From a bacterium (GTDB lineage Bacteria; BMS3Abin14): 15,757 bases of DNA. Shown here piece after piece: positions 5,336-13,600 of this stretch (positions are counted from its first letter, which is position 1; each line of letters opens with the position of its first letter). Position numbers and translations under genes: made by a program. The notes below the pieces were generated by a model. It saw nothing but the letters and a program-made list of their open reading frames with translations. It ran no database searches and was not told the origin of the DNA. The DNA lies in assembly GCA_020352595.1 (NCBI GenBank), contig CP070682.1:1984603-2000359 (forward strand), read 5' to 3'.

Positions 5336-8300
5336 ATGGACGAGACCCGATCCGCAAAGATCCTGCAGGCCACCAGGGACATGTACTTCGTCCTGGACAG
5401 GGACGGGACCATCCTCGATTTCAAGCCTTCCATCGACCTCAAGCCCCTCCTCCCCCCCGAGCAGTTCCTCAAGAGGCGCCTGACAGAGGTGATGCCGGGC
5501 GAGGTGGCGGAGGGTGCGCTGGAAAGGATCAGGAGCGTCCTGGAAGGCAGCGGGGAGTGCTTTCTGGAATATCCACTGGAAGTTGGAGGACACAGAAGAC
5601 ACTTCGAAGCGAGGTTCTCACAGCTGGGCGGTGAGGTCCTGGCCATCGTCAGGGACGTCACGGAAAAAAGGCTGGTCGAGTCCACCTACCGGGCCCTCCT
5701 CAACGCCAGCGAAGACATGGCCATGCTCCTGTACCGCGATGGCAGGATCGGCCTCATCAACGAAAAGGCCGCGAGGTTCTACGGCGCCACTCCCGAGGAC
5801 ATGAGGGGAAAGATGTACTGGGACTATCTGCCGCCGGACAGGACGGGCCTGCGGCGGGAACGGCTTCAGCGCCTCCTGGCCGGCAAGCACCCCTCCCAGC
5901 TCATCGACGTTTCCTCGGAGAAGGTCTTCGAGGTCTCCTCCAATCCTCTGACGGAGGATTCAGGCACGGTAAATCAGGTGGCCCTTTTCATCCGGGACAT
6001 CACCGAGAAGGTCACCGCCGACCAGGAGCTCGTCGAGTCCGAAGCCCGGTACCGGCGTCTCTTCCAGGACAATCCGGTCCCGATGTACATCTACGACATG
6101 AACTCCCTCATGATCCTGGACGTGAACGGGGCCATGGTGGACAGGTACGGGTACGCGCGGGAAGAGTTCACCCGGATGACCATGATGGATCTCAGGCCGC
6201 CGGAGGACGCAGAAGAACTGAAAAAACATCTTCTGGACCTTCGCGACGGGCGCATCTATTCGGGCATGTGGCGGCACAGGACCAAGGACGGATCCCTTCT
6301 GGAGGTGGAGACCACAAGCAGTGACTTCCCCATGGGCAACAGGAACGCCCGCATCGTCGTCTGCCAGGACGTAACGGAAAAGAACCGCATTCAGGAGGCC
6401 CTGAGAGCCAGCGAACTCCGTTTCAGGACGGTCTTCCGTTCCAGCCTCATGAACATCGCGCTCAACAGGCTCGAGGACGGCTGTTTCGTGGACGTCAGCG
6501 AAGGTTTCCTCCACGAGTCCGGATACAGCCGCGAGGAGATCCTGGGCAGGGCCGGCGCCGAGGTGGATTTCTGGCTTGACGACGAGGAGCGTTCGGCCTT
6601 CTTCAGGGAGATCGCCAATACGGGCAAGGTGCACAACATGGAGGCCAGGCTCCGCCACGGGGACGGAACTGCGCGCACGGGGCTCATCTCGTCCATGGTC
6701 ATCGACATAGAGGGGGTCCCTCACGTCCTGACCGTCACCAAGGACATCACCGACCTCAAGGAGACGGAAAAGGCCCTCAGGGAGAGCGAGGAGAAGTTCC
6801 GCACGGCCTTCCTGACCAGCCCCGACTCGGTGAACATAAACCGGCTCCAGGACGGCCTGTACATCGACATCAACGAGGGCTTCAGCAAGATCTCCGGGTA
6901 CCGGAGGGATGAGGTCATCGGAAAAACCTCTCTCGAGCTGGACATCTGGGTCAACACCCGTGACAGGGAAAGACTGGTGGAGGGACTGGGCCGAGACGGA
7001 TATGTGGAGAACCTGGAGGCCTCCTTCCGGATGAAGGACGGGCGCATCCTCCAGGGGCTCATGTCCGCCAAGATCCTGACGCTCCAGGGCGTCCCGCACA
7101 TCCTCTCCATCACCCGGGACATCACCGAACTGAAGAACGCCCAGGCCTCCCTCACGGAGAGCGAGGAGAAGTTCCGCACTGTTTTCATGTCCAGCCCGGA
7201 CGCCATGAATATCACGGAAATGGATACGGGCCTTCAGGTGGACGTCAACGAGAGCTTCTGCAGGCTCATCGGGTACGAGCTGGACGAGCTCATCGGAAGG
7301 AGGCCCGTCGAACTGGGTTTGTGGGAGCAACCCCGTGAACGCGAGAGGATCGTCGCCGAGCTCGCTGGTGGAGAGGTCGTGGACAACCGGGAGGTGATCG
7401 TCCGCACCAAGGGTGGACAGAGGAAAGTCGTCCTCTTCTCGGCCAGGGTCATGCTCCTGCAGGGCAAGGCCCACATGCTTGCCATGGCCCGGGACATCAC
7501 CGACTACAAGGAAGCGCAGCAGGCCCTCACGGAGAGCGAGGAGCGGTTCCGCACCATCTTCCACACCAGCCCCGACTCCATCGTCCTGTGCCGCCTGGAG
7601 GACGGCGAATACGTCAACGTCAGCGACGGGTTCACCTCGGTGACGGGATACAGCCGGGAGGAGGTGCTGGGCAGCACCGGCGCTGATATCAGGATCTGGT
7701 GCGACAGCAAGGACCGGGAGCGCTTCTTCCGGCAACTCAAGGAAAAGGGGCACGTGAACAACTTCGAATCCCATTTCAAAAGACGGGACGGCTCCACCTT
7801 TCCCGGGCTGATCTCGGCGGCCGTGGTGGTCCTGAAAGGGGAATCCCACCTTCTGGCCATATTGCGGGATGTCTCTGAGCTGAGCGCCGTGCAGGAACAG
7901 CTCAAGGCCTCCCTGGAAGAGAAGGAGGTCCTTCTCAAGGAGATCCACCACCGCGTCAAGAACAACCTCCAGGTCATCTCCGGTCTCCTCAACCTGCAGG
8001 CCCACCACATCACCGATGAAAAGGGAAAGGCCATCTACAAGGAGAGCCAGAACCGGGTCATCACCATGGCCCTCATCCACGAGGACCTTTACCAGAGCAG
8101 CGACCTGGCCAGGGTCAACTTCGCCGATTACATCCGGAACCTGGGCGAGAACCTGATGATCTCATACGGCGTCAAGAAGAAACGCATCAGACTTGCCGTG
8201 GATGCCCAGGACCTGGATCTCGTGGAGGACACGGCCAAACCCTGCGGCCTGATCATCAACGAGCTGGTCACCAACGCCCTCAAGCACGCCTTCCCATCGG

Positions 8301-8548
8301 GAGGCAAGGGCAAGATCAGCCTGACCTTCCGCAGCCTGCAAGAGGATCTGTTTCAGCTTGTAGTGAGCGATGACGGCGTGGGGTTGCCGGAGGATCTGGA
8401 CCTCGCCAACACCAAAACCCTCGGGATGAGGCTGGTGTCCGTGCTCGCCGAGCAGCTGGGTGGAAAGCTGGAGATCATCAGGGGGGAGGGGACGACGTTC
8501 CGCATCACGTTCAGGGAATACCACGAGGCCGGTTCGGTGCTTTACTGA
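5336..8548 (+). CDS. Soluble multi-PAS sensor histidine kinase (7 PAS, HisKA_2, HATPase)
   Basis: 1070 residues; the start ATG is preceded by AAGGTCAGG. No membrane helix is visible, so it should sense cytoplasmic signals. Seven PAS-like domains follow one another: about 5-112, 113-232, 233-355, then four modules starting at 359, 484, 609 and 734, each exactly 125 residues. The linkers end in DITE/DITD-type turns followed by coiled S-E-x-R/K-F-R joints. The HisKA_2 dimerisation domain has EIHHRVKNNLQ with the likely phospho-acceptor H872. The ATP-binding domain has the N-box NELVTNALKHAF near 975, DDGVGLP near 1012 and a TLGMRLV G2-like motif. It would autophosphorylate and pass phosphate to an unlinked receiver protein, since no response regulator is nearby. 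Ligands or cofactors of the PAS domains are not predictable. It is divergent from sixA. Confidence 0.93.
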   Translation: MDETRSAKILQATRDMYFVLDRDGTILDFKPSIDLKPLLPPEQFLKRRLTEVMPGEVAEGALERIRSVLEGSGECFLEYPLEVGGHRRHFEARFSQLGGEVLAIVRDVTEKRLVESTYRALLNASEDMAMLLYRDGRIGLINEKAARFYGATPEDMRGKMYWDYLPPDRTGLRRERLQRLLAGKHPSQLIDVSSEKVFEVSSNPLTEDSGTVNQVALFIRDITEKVTADQELVESEARYRRLFQDNPVPMYIYDMNSLMILDVNGAMVDRYGYAREEFTRMTMMDLRPPEDAEELKKHLLDLRDGRIYSGMWRHRTKDGSLLEVETTSSDFPMGNRNARIVVCQDVTEKNRIQEALRASELRFRTVFRSSLMNIALNRLEDGCFVDVSEGFLHESGYSREEILGRAGAEVDFWLDDEERSAFFREIANTGKVHNMEARLRHGDGTARTGLISSMVIDIEGVPHVLTVTKDITDLKETEKALRESEEKFRTAFLTSPDSVNINRLQDGLYIDINEGFSKISGYRRDEVIGKTSLELDIWVNTRDRERLVEGLGRDGYVENLEASFRMKDGRILQGLMSAKILTLQGVPHILSITRDITELKNAQASLTESEEKFRTVFMSSPDAMNITEMDTGLQVDVNESFCRLIGYELDELIGRRPVELGLWEQPRERERIVAELAGGEVVDNREVIVRTKGGQRKVVLFSARVMLLQGKAHMLAMARDITDYKEAQQALTESEERFRTIFHTSPDSIVLCRLEDGEYVNVSDGFTSVTGYSREEVLGSTGADIRIWCDSKDRERFFRQLKEKGHVNNFESHFKRRDGSTFPGLISAAVVVLKGESHLLAILRDVSELSAVQEQLKASLEEKEVLLKEIHHRVKNNLQVISGLLNLQAHHITDEKGKAIYKESQNRVITMALIHEDLYQSSDLARVNFADYIRNLGENLMISYGVKKKRIRLAVDAQDLDLVEDTAKPCGLIINELVTNALKHAFPSGGKGKISLTFRSLQEDLFQLVVSDDGVGLPEDLDLANTKTLGMRLVSVLAEQLGGKLEIIRGEGTTFRITFREYHEAGSVLY
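6410..7909 (+). repeat. Four tandem 375-bp PAS-encoding repeats inside the kinase gene
   Basis: The shared AGCGA(G/A) core opening each joint recurs at 6410, 6785, 7160 and 7535, always 375 bases apart. In the last three units the joint reads almost identically at DNA level (GGAGAGCGAGGAG, then GTTCCGCAC). Each unit carries N/D-RL-x-DG, a GY-x-(R/L)-(D/E)-E-(V/I/L) turn and a closing (R/K)DITD/E or RDVSE. The exact length shows duplication without indels. Confidence 0.8.
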
Positions 8549-8608
8549 AGAAAGGCAGACGGCCCGGGCGGGACGCTCCCCCCCGGCAAACTGTCCATCC
8601 CATCCTTC

Positions 8609-10465
8609 ATGATCACGATCGAGAACCTCTCCAAGTCCTTCGGAACCCAGATCCTTTTCGAGGGTGTCACCTTCAACATCAACCGCGGCGAGCGTCTCGG
8701 GCTTGTTGGGCGCAATGGCCATGGGAAGACCACCCTTCTCCGCCTCCTTCTGGGGGAGGAGGAGCCGGATGAGGGAACCATCTCCATTCCTGGAGGCTAC
8801 ACCATCGGTCATCTTCGCCAGCAGCTGGATTTCACCCGGCCTGCCATCCTGGAAGAGGTCTGCCTTGGCCTGGGGCCCGAGGAGCGGGACCAGTCCTGGC
8901 GAGCGGAAAGGATCCTGTCCGGCCTGGGGTTTTCCCGGGCTGACATGGGGAGGGATCCCCGGGAGTTCTCCGGCGGCTACCAGGCGCGGCTCAACCTGGC
9001 ACGGGCCCTCGTCTCCGCTCCGGACCTGCTGCTTCTCGACGAGCCCACCAACTTCCTGGACGTGGTGGCCATCCGGTGGCTCGAGAGGTTTTTCCAGTCG
9101 TGGAGGGGCGAACTGCTGCTGGTCACCCACGACAGGAGCTTCATGGATTCCGTCACCACCCACACACTGGGCATTCACAGGAGGAAGGTGCGCAAGATCC
9201 AGGGCGATACCGGGAAGTATTACTCCCAGATCGCCCTCGAAGAGGAGGTGCACGAAAAGTCGAGGCTCAACATCGAGCGCAAGAGGAGGCAGACCGAGGA
9301 GTTCATCCGCAAGTTCAGGGCGAAGGCGCGCCTGGTCGGGCTGGTCCAGTCGCGCATCAGGACCCTGGAGAAGCAGAAGGTCCCCCAAAGGCTCGAAACC
9401 ATAAGGACCCTCGATTTCAACTTCCGTGCCGCGCCCTTCGAGGGGAAGGTGGTCATGCAGGCCGAGGACCTTTCCTTCGCCTGGTCCTCCGGGGAACCGC
9501 CCCTCTTCCGGGACCTGTCCCTGGTCATCGGCAGAGGTGAGAGGATGGCCGTCGTGGGCCCCAACGGAAGGGGCAAGTCCACGCTCCTGAGGGTCCTCGC
9601 CGGGGAACTGGAAGCCGCGGGAGGAGGCATCAGGAAGCACTCCAGGGCGCGCCTGGGTTTCTACGGCCAGTCCAACGTCGAGCGCCTCGAACCCGCCCGC
9701 ACGGTGGTGGAGGAGCTGCTCACAGCCGACCCCGACCGCTCCCCCCAAAAGGCCCGCGCCGTGTCCGGCACGATGATGTTCGAGGGGGACGCGGCCCTCA
9801 AAAGGATCTCGATCCTGTCCGGAGGAGAAAAAAGCCGGGTCCTTCTCGGGAAACTGCTGCTCCAGCCCCACAATCTCCTCCTTCTGGACGAGCCCACCAA
9901 CCACCTGGACATGGACTCGTGCGAGGCCCTTCTGGACGCCCTGGAGGATTTCGAAGGCGCGGTGGTCCTCGTCACCCACAACGAGATGTTCCTGCACCGC
10001 CTGGCGCAGCGTCTCATCGTCTTCGACCGGGACGGGGCCTCTGTCTTCGACGGGACCTACGGCGACTTCCTCGAGAAGGTGGGATGGCAGTCGGAGGAAG
10101 AGGACCGCGACACCGAAACAGCTGAACCGGGGAAAGCTGGATCCGGAGAAACGGCGAAAAAACAGAAAACAGGATCCAAAAAAGACGCGAGAAAGGAAAG
10201 GGCGCGGCTTCAGCAGGAACTGTCCAGGATCAGGGCCCCTGTCGAGGAGCGCATCGCGAAGCTGGAACGCATGATCGCCCAGCTGGAATCGGACATTGCC
10301 GAGGTGAACGTCCAGCTGGTGAACGCCTCCGGCGTGGGAGACGGAAAATCCATCGCCGAGCTGTCGAAACGGCTGCACGGACTCCAACGGGATGCGGATG
10401 CCGGCTACAAGATGCTTTTCGAGGCCACGGATGACCTCGAATCGCTCAAGGGGAGAGGGGACTGA
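8609..10465 (+). CDS. ABC-F family ATPase (Uup/YheS-like)
   Basis: 618 residues with two ABC ATPase domains on one chain and no membrane helices, the ABC-F layout; these proteins act on ribosomes rather than as transporters. Domain 1: Walker A GRNGHGKT (34-41), signature FSGGYQARL (120-128), Walker B LLLDEPTNFLD, H-loop VTHDRS (H174). The linker (about 215-265) is basic and helical, the region ABC-F proteins insert towards the peptidyl transferase centre. Domain 2: GPNGRGKST (317-325), LSGGEKSR (403-410), LLLLDEPTNHLD (423-434), VTHNE (455-459). A charged Lys/Glu-rich linker (495-530) leads to a C-terminal coiled coil (530-617), as in Uup/YheS. No resistance subtype is implied. The start ATG at 8609 has no obvious Shine-Dalgarno sequence and lies 60 bases after the kinase stop, so it may be co-transcribed. 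Confidence 0.92.
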   Translation: MITIENLSKSFGTQILFEGVTFNINRGERLGLVGRNGHGKTTLLRLLLGEEEPDEGTISIPGGYTIGHLRQQLDFTRPAILEEVCLGLGPEERDQSWRAERILSGLGFSRADMGRDPREFSGGYQARLNLARALVSAPDLLLLDEPTNFLDVVAIRWLERFFQSWRGELLLVTHDRSFMDSVTTHTLGIHRRKVRKIQGDTGKYYSQIALEEEVHEKSRLNIERKRRQTEEFIRKFRAKARLVGLVQSRIRTLEKQKVPQRLETIRTLDFNFRAAPFEGKVVMQAEDLSFAWSSGEPPLFRDLSLVIGRGERMAVVGPNGRGKSTLLRVLAGELEAAGGGIRKHSRARLGFYGQSNVERLEPARTVVEELLTADPDRSPQKARAVSGTMMFEGDAALKRISILSGGEKSRVLLGKLLLQPHNLLLLDEPTNHLDMDSCEALLDALEDFEGAVVLVTHNEMFLHRLAQRLIVFDRDGASVFDGTYGDFLEKVGWQSEEEDRDTETAEPGKAGSGETAKKQKTGSKKDARKERARLQQELSRIRAPVEERIAKLERMIAQLESDIAEVNVQLVNASGVGDGKSIAELSKRLHGLQRDADAGYKMLFEATDDLESLKGRGD

Positions 10466-10514
10466 CGCCGACAGGATGGTGACGATGCCGTGGTCCTGAG
10501 GCCGGAAGAGCCGG

Positions 10515-10543
10515 TTGCATCCGGCGGGCAATAGTTATATTTT
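10515..10543 (+). promoter_or_regulatory. Candidate promoter for the binding protein-kinase operon
   Basis: TTGCAT (10515-10520) is followed after 17 bases by TATTTT (10538-10543), or after 15 bases by TATATT (10536-10541), within a marked AT-rich island (10531-10560) in a GC-rich region. TTGCAT also forms the loop of a small GCCGG/CCGGC hairpin (10510-10525), which might instead belong to the end of the ABC-F transcript. Confidence 0.42.
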
Positions 10544-10568
10544 AATATTAACAATTTCTAATCAGGAT

Positions 10569-10586
10569 CGGCGCCTCTGGGCGCCG
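10569..10586 (+). other. Perfect hairpin in the leader of the binding-protein gene
   Basis: CGGCGCC (10569-10575) and GGCGCCG (10580-10586) form a 7-bp GC stem with the loop TCTG, 34 bases before the GTG start and downstream of the candidate promoter. It leaves the AAAGGAG ribosome site (10605-10611) free. It may stabilise the mRNA 5' end or be a protein binding site, since each arm contains the palindrome GGCGCC. Confidence 0.4.
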
Positions 10587-10620
10587 TATTCGGTCAGAGA
10601 TCCGAAAGGAGCTTACGGCA

Positions 10621-11775
10621 GTGATAAAGAAACTGTGCGTGACAGCGGGGATCATCCTGCTCATGAGTGTGCGGCCCTCCCTTGCAGACGGACCTGTAAG
10701 GATCGGCCTGACCCTCAGCCTGACGGGGAGTTACTCGGAAATGGGCGATATGCAGTCCAAGGGTTACCGGCTCTGGGTGGACCAGGTAAACAGCCGCGGC
10801 GGGATCCTGGGGCGACCTGTGGAGATTGTGCTCAGGGACGACGGCAGCGACGGTGCCCGTGCCGCGACCCTCTACGAGGAGTTGATCCTGAAGGAGAGGG
10901 TGGATCTCATCTTCGGCCCCTACTCCAGCGGGATCACCAACGCCATCCTTCCGGTGGCCGCAAGACACGGGTATCCCCTGCTGGTGGGCGGGGCATCCGC
11001 GGACAGGCTCTGGCAGCAGGGATACCAGAACGTCTTCGGGGTGTACATACCGGCGAGCCGCTACGCCGTGGGCTTCCTGGAGATGCTCGTCATGAGCGGC
11101 CTCGGCGATGTGGCCGTGCTCTCGGCAGACGATCCCTTTTCCCAGAGCATCGCGGAGGGTTCGGTCAAGTGGGCCCATCGTTACGGGCTCAACATCGTGT
11201 TCAACGAGTCCTTCCCCAAGGGACAGGAGGATTTCCAGGATGTGCTCACAAGGGCGCGGCAGGCCGGAGCCCGTGTCATCTTCGTCTGCGGGCACTTCCA
11301 GGAATCCGTCCTGCTGCGCGGGGCTCTTGCGGGGATGCAGTGGGAACCGGCCGCCTTCTACGCCTCCGTGGGGCCTGTCCTCGATCAATACCGTGAGCAG
11401 ATGGGGGACAAGGCCGAGAGAACCTTCTCCTCCTCGCAGTGGGAGCCGCATCCTGACCTGGCATTTCCCGGGTCCAGGGCTTTCCTGGACAGCTTTGTGG
11501 CAACATACGGTGAGTCCCCCTCCTACCATGCGGCCACGGCCTTCGCCGCAGGGACCATCCTGGAGGATGCCGTCGGCAAGACCGGTGTCATGGACAGGCA
11601 AAGGATCAAGGAGGTTCTCGGGACGCTGGACACCATGAGCATCATCGGCAGGTACGGCGTGGACCGCACGGGCATGCAGATCAGGCAGTTCCCGGTCATC
11701 ATCCAGTGGCAGAAGGGACGCAAGGAGATCGTCTGGCCGTCGGAGCTCCGGACGGCCGCCCCCGTTTTCCGATAG
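10621..11775 (+). CDS. Periplasmic LivK-type ligand-binding protein, kinase-associated
   Basis: 384 residues from a GTG start with AAAGGAG 9 bases upstream. A signal peptide (MIKKLC, hydrophobic core 6-17, cleavage likely after SLA at 20-22) sends it to the periplasm. The mature protein starts VRIGLTLSLTGSYSEMG and continues with RLWVDQVNSRGGILGRPVEIVLRDDGSDG, both hallmarks of the Peripla_BP_6/LivK type I binding fold for branched-chain amino acids, amides or aromatic acids. FGPYSSGITNAILPVA and PLLVGGASADRLW are the usual hinge-side strands. No cysteine lipobox is present at the signal end. No LivH/M/F/G transport genes are adjacent; instead a membrane histidine kinase starts 10 bases downstream. 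The protein is therefore more likely a sensory ligand receptor than a transport component. The ligand is unknown. Confidence 0.88.
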   Translation: MIKKLCVTAGIILLMSVRPSLADGPVRIGLTLSLTGSYSEMGDMQSKGYRLWVDQVNSRGGILGRPVEIVLRDDGSDGARAATLYEELILKERVDLIFGPYSSGITNAILPVAARHGYPLLVGGASADRLWQQGYQNVFGVYIPASRYAVGFLEMLVMSGLGDVAVLSADDPFSQSIAEGSVKWAHRYGLNIVFNESFPKGQEDFQDVLTRARQAGARVIFVCGHFQESVLLRGALAGMQWEPAAFYASVGPVLDQYREQMGDKAERTFSSSQWEPHPDLAFPGSRAFLDSFVATYGESPSYHAATAFAAGTILEDAVGKTGVMDRQRIKEVLGTLDTMSIIGRYGVDRTGMQIRQFPVIIQWQKGRKEIVWPSELRTAAPVFR

Positions 11776-11785
11776 GAGGTCCCTT

Positions 11786-13534
11786 TTGGATACCAGAGGG
11801 TCCAGGATATCCAGGAGCCTGAACTTCAGGATCACCCTGCCGGTGGTCACCCTGGTCTTCCTGGTCTGGCTGGGACTGAACTTCTTCGTCCTGGAGTCCA
11901 TCGAGCAGTTCCAGCGCAACAGGATCCAGGAGGATATGGAGTGGACCGCGCGGTTTACCTACAACATCATAAACGAGCACTATTACGACCTTGTCCGGTC
12001 GGGGGCCATGGAGGACGAGAGGTACCTTCGCATCGAGAAAGGCCGCTCCATTGGCTCCATAGAGGACTTCATGAGGCAGAAGGACTTCGTGGCGGTGGTC
12101 CACTCCAGGCAGGAGGACAGGATACTGACCACGGGCGTGTCCGCCACCCGCTTCACACCGCTGATCAGGGAGGGAATAGCCGAGAACGTCCTGCATGAGA
12201 TCATCGACTCCGGCCGCGGATACTACGCCTACCGGGTGGAGTTCGAGCCGTGGCAGTGGGACATCATACTCCTGAAAGACATCAGCGACTACGCGTCTCT
12301 GCTCCAGAAGGTCCGGAACATCAACCTGGCGGTGGGCATCATCCTGGTCCTGGCGGCCTTCCTCCTCTACTCTACCCTCAGGTGGAACATCCACAGGCCC
12401 ATCAGGAGCATCATCTCCTCCATCGCAAGGTCATCCCCTCCCCAGTTCCAGGGAACCACGGAGTTCGAATACCTGAGCAGCAGCATCAGGACCATGATGG
12501 CCGGCCTCGAGGAGAGGGAGGCCTTCCTGGAGAGCATCTTCAACAGCATCAGTGACGGCATCAGCATCCTGGACACCGAAATGAACGTCGTGCGCGTCAA
12601 CCCCACCATGGAAAAGTGGTACCAGCACAGCGCACCCCTGACAGGCCGCAAATGCTATGAGGTCTATCACGGGCGCAGTGAAGAGTGCGAGAAATGCCCG
12701 AGCAGGACGACCATGCAGACCGGGCAAACCTGTATCATGGTCGTCCCGAGGGTAGGACCGCACGGTAGGACGGTGGGCTGGCTGGAACTGCACAGTTTCC
12801 CTCTCATGGACCAGAAAACGGGTGTCATGAAGGGGGTCATCGAATACGTGCGCGACATCACCGAGAGCCAGATCGCCAGGGAGAGGATCCAGGCCTCCCT
12901 TGCCGAAAAGGAGGTGCTGCTCAAGGAGATCCACCACCGCGTCAAGAACAACCTCCAGATCATCTCCAGCCTCCTTAACCTCCAGGCTCACCACGTTGAC
13001 GACCGGTATGACCGCGAGATCTACAGGGAGAGCCAGAATCGCGTCATCACCATGGCGCTCATCCATGAGGAGCTCTACCAGGCCAGGGACCTGGCCCGGG
13101 TTGATTTCGGGGCCTACATCCAGAACCTCACCCAGAACCTCTTCGCATCCTATGGCATCGATCCGCAACGCATACACCTCACGCTGGACACGGAAGATCT
13201 TGACGTCGTGGTGGACACCGCCATCCCCGCAGGGCTCATTCTCAACGAACTCATTTCCAACGCCCTCAAGCACGCTTTCCCGGGAGAACGAGGCGGCAGC
13301 GTCAGAGTGGGGTTTCACTCAGTGGGGGAAAACAATTACGTCCTCGAGGTTGCCGACGACGGCATCGGTCTGCCGGAGGACATGGACCTCTGGAACACCA
13401 AGTCCCTTGGCATGCAGCTGGTCACGGTGATCATTGAACAGCTGGGGGGGGACCTTGATGTGTCCAGGGAGGGCGGGACCTCCTTCAGGATCAGGTTCAG
13501 CGAGTATCGGGAAGCGGGTACGGTGCTCTTCTAG
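11786..13534 (+). CDS. Membrane sensor histidine kinase (periplasmic sensor, HAMP-like, PAS, HisKA_2, HATPase)
   Basis: 582 residues from a TTG start, chosen because AGGAGGT (11774-11780) lies 5 bases upstream. Two membrane helices (about 16-35 and 181-199) bracket a ~145-residue periplasmic domain. A HAMP-like linker (200-245) and one PAS domain (about 246-360) follow. That PAS carries a cysteine/histidine cluster: C290, H295, C301 and C304 in KCYEVYHGRSEECEKCPS, with C316 close by. The kinase core has EIHHRVKNNLQ with likely phospho-acceptor H384, N-box NELISNALKHAF (487-498) and DDGIGLP (524-530). The C-terminal half closely matches the seven-PAS kinase, down to the ending EAG-x-VL(F/Y). 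It is translationally close to the binding-protein gene (10-base gap), suggesting that protein docks on its periplasmic domain. No partner response regulator is nearby. Confidence 0.92.
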   Translation: MDTRGSRISRSLNFRITLPVVTLVFLVWLGLNFFVLESIEQFQRNRIQEDMEWTARFTYNIINEHYYDLVRSGAMEDERYLRIEKGRSIGSIEDFMRQKDFVAVVHSRQEDRILTTGVSATRFTPLIREGIAENVLHEIIDSGRGYYAYRVEFEPWQWDIILLKDISDYASLLQKVRNINLAVGIILVLAAFLLYSTLRWNIHRPIRSIISSIARSSPPQFQGTTEFEYLSSSIRTMMAGLEEREAFLESIFNSISDGISILDTEMNVVRVNPTMEKWYQHSAPLTGRKCYEVYHGRSEECEKCPSRTTMQTGQTCIMVVPRVGPHGRTVGWLELHSFPLMDQKTGVMKGVIEYVRDITESQIARERIQASLAEKEVLLKEIHHRVKNNLQIISSLLNLQAHHVDDRYDREIYRESQNRVITMALIHEELYQARDLARVDFGAYIQNLTQNLFASYGIDPQRIHLTLDTEDLDVVVDTAIPAGLILNELISNALKHAFPGERGGSVRVGFHSVGENNYVLEVADDGIGLPEDMDLWNTKSLGMQLVTVIIEQLGGDLDVSREGGTSFRIRFSEYREAGTVLF

Positions 13535-13600
13535 GCGAGGGGGGTCAAGGGGAGCGCGTCCAGGGAAGGGGTCGCGATGCCCGGCGGCGAAAGGCCCTGC

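Noticed and set aside
6410..7909. Regular spacing suggestive of a CRISPR array or satellite
   Set aside because: The 375-base units are in-frame PAS domains in one continuous gene; repeats are divergent and spacer-free.
5960..8080. 706-codon open frame on the minus strand opposite the PAS kinase
   Set aside because: It is a shadow of the repetitive PAS-coding sequence; it repeats in step with the PAS modules and has no recognisable fold.
8609..10465. ABC-F gene as an antibiotic resistance determinant
   Set aside because: The C-terminal coiled coil and motif style fit housekeeping Uup/YheS-like proteins. Nothing in sequence or context points to a resistance subtype.
4642..10465. sixA, multi-PAS kinase and ABC-F as a defence island
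   Set aside because: No nuclease, helicase, toxin, reverse transcriptase or mobile-element hallmark is present, and all three families are common housekeeping or signalling genes.
8162..10531. 789-codon open frame on the minus strand opposite the ABC-F gene
   Set aside because: The plus-strand frame has all ABC-F motifs. The minus frame is a codon-bias shadow rich in Gly/Pro/His with no domain and it runs across the kinase-ABC-F boundary.
10621..11775. Binding protein as part of a complete branched-chain amino acid ABC importer
   Set aside because: No LivH/M/F/G-type genes are present. The only ABC protein nearby is an ABC-F translation-type ATPase, not a transporter subunit.
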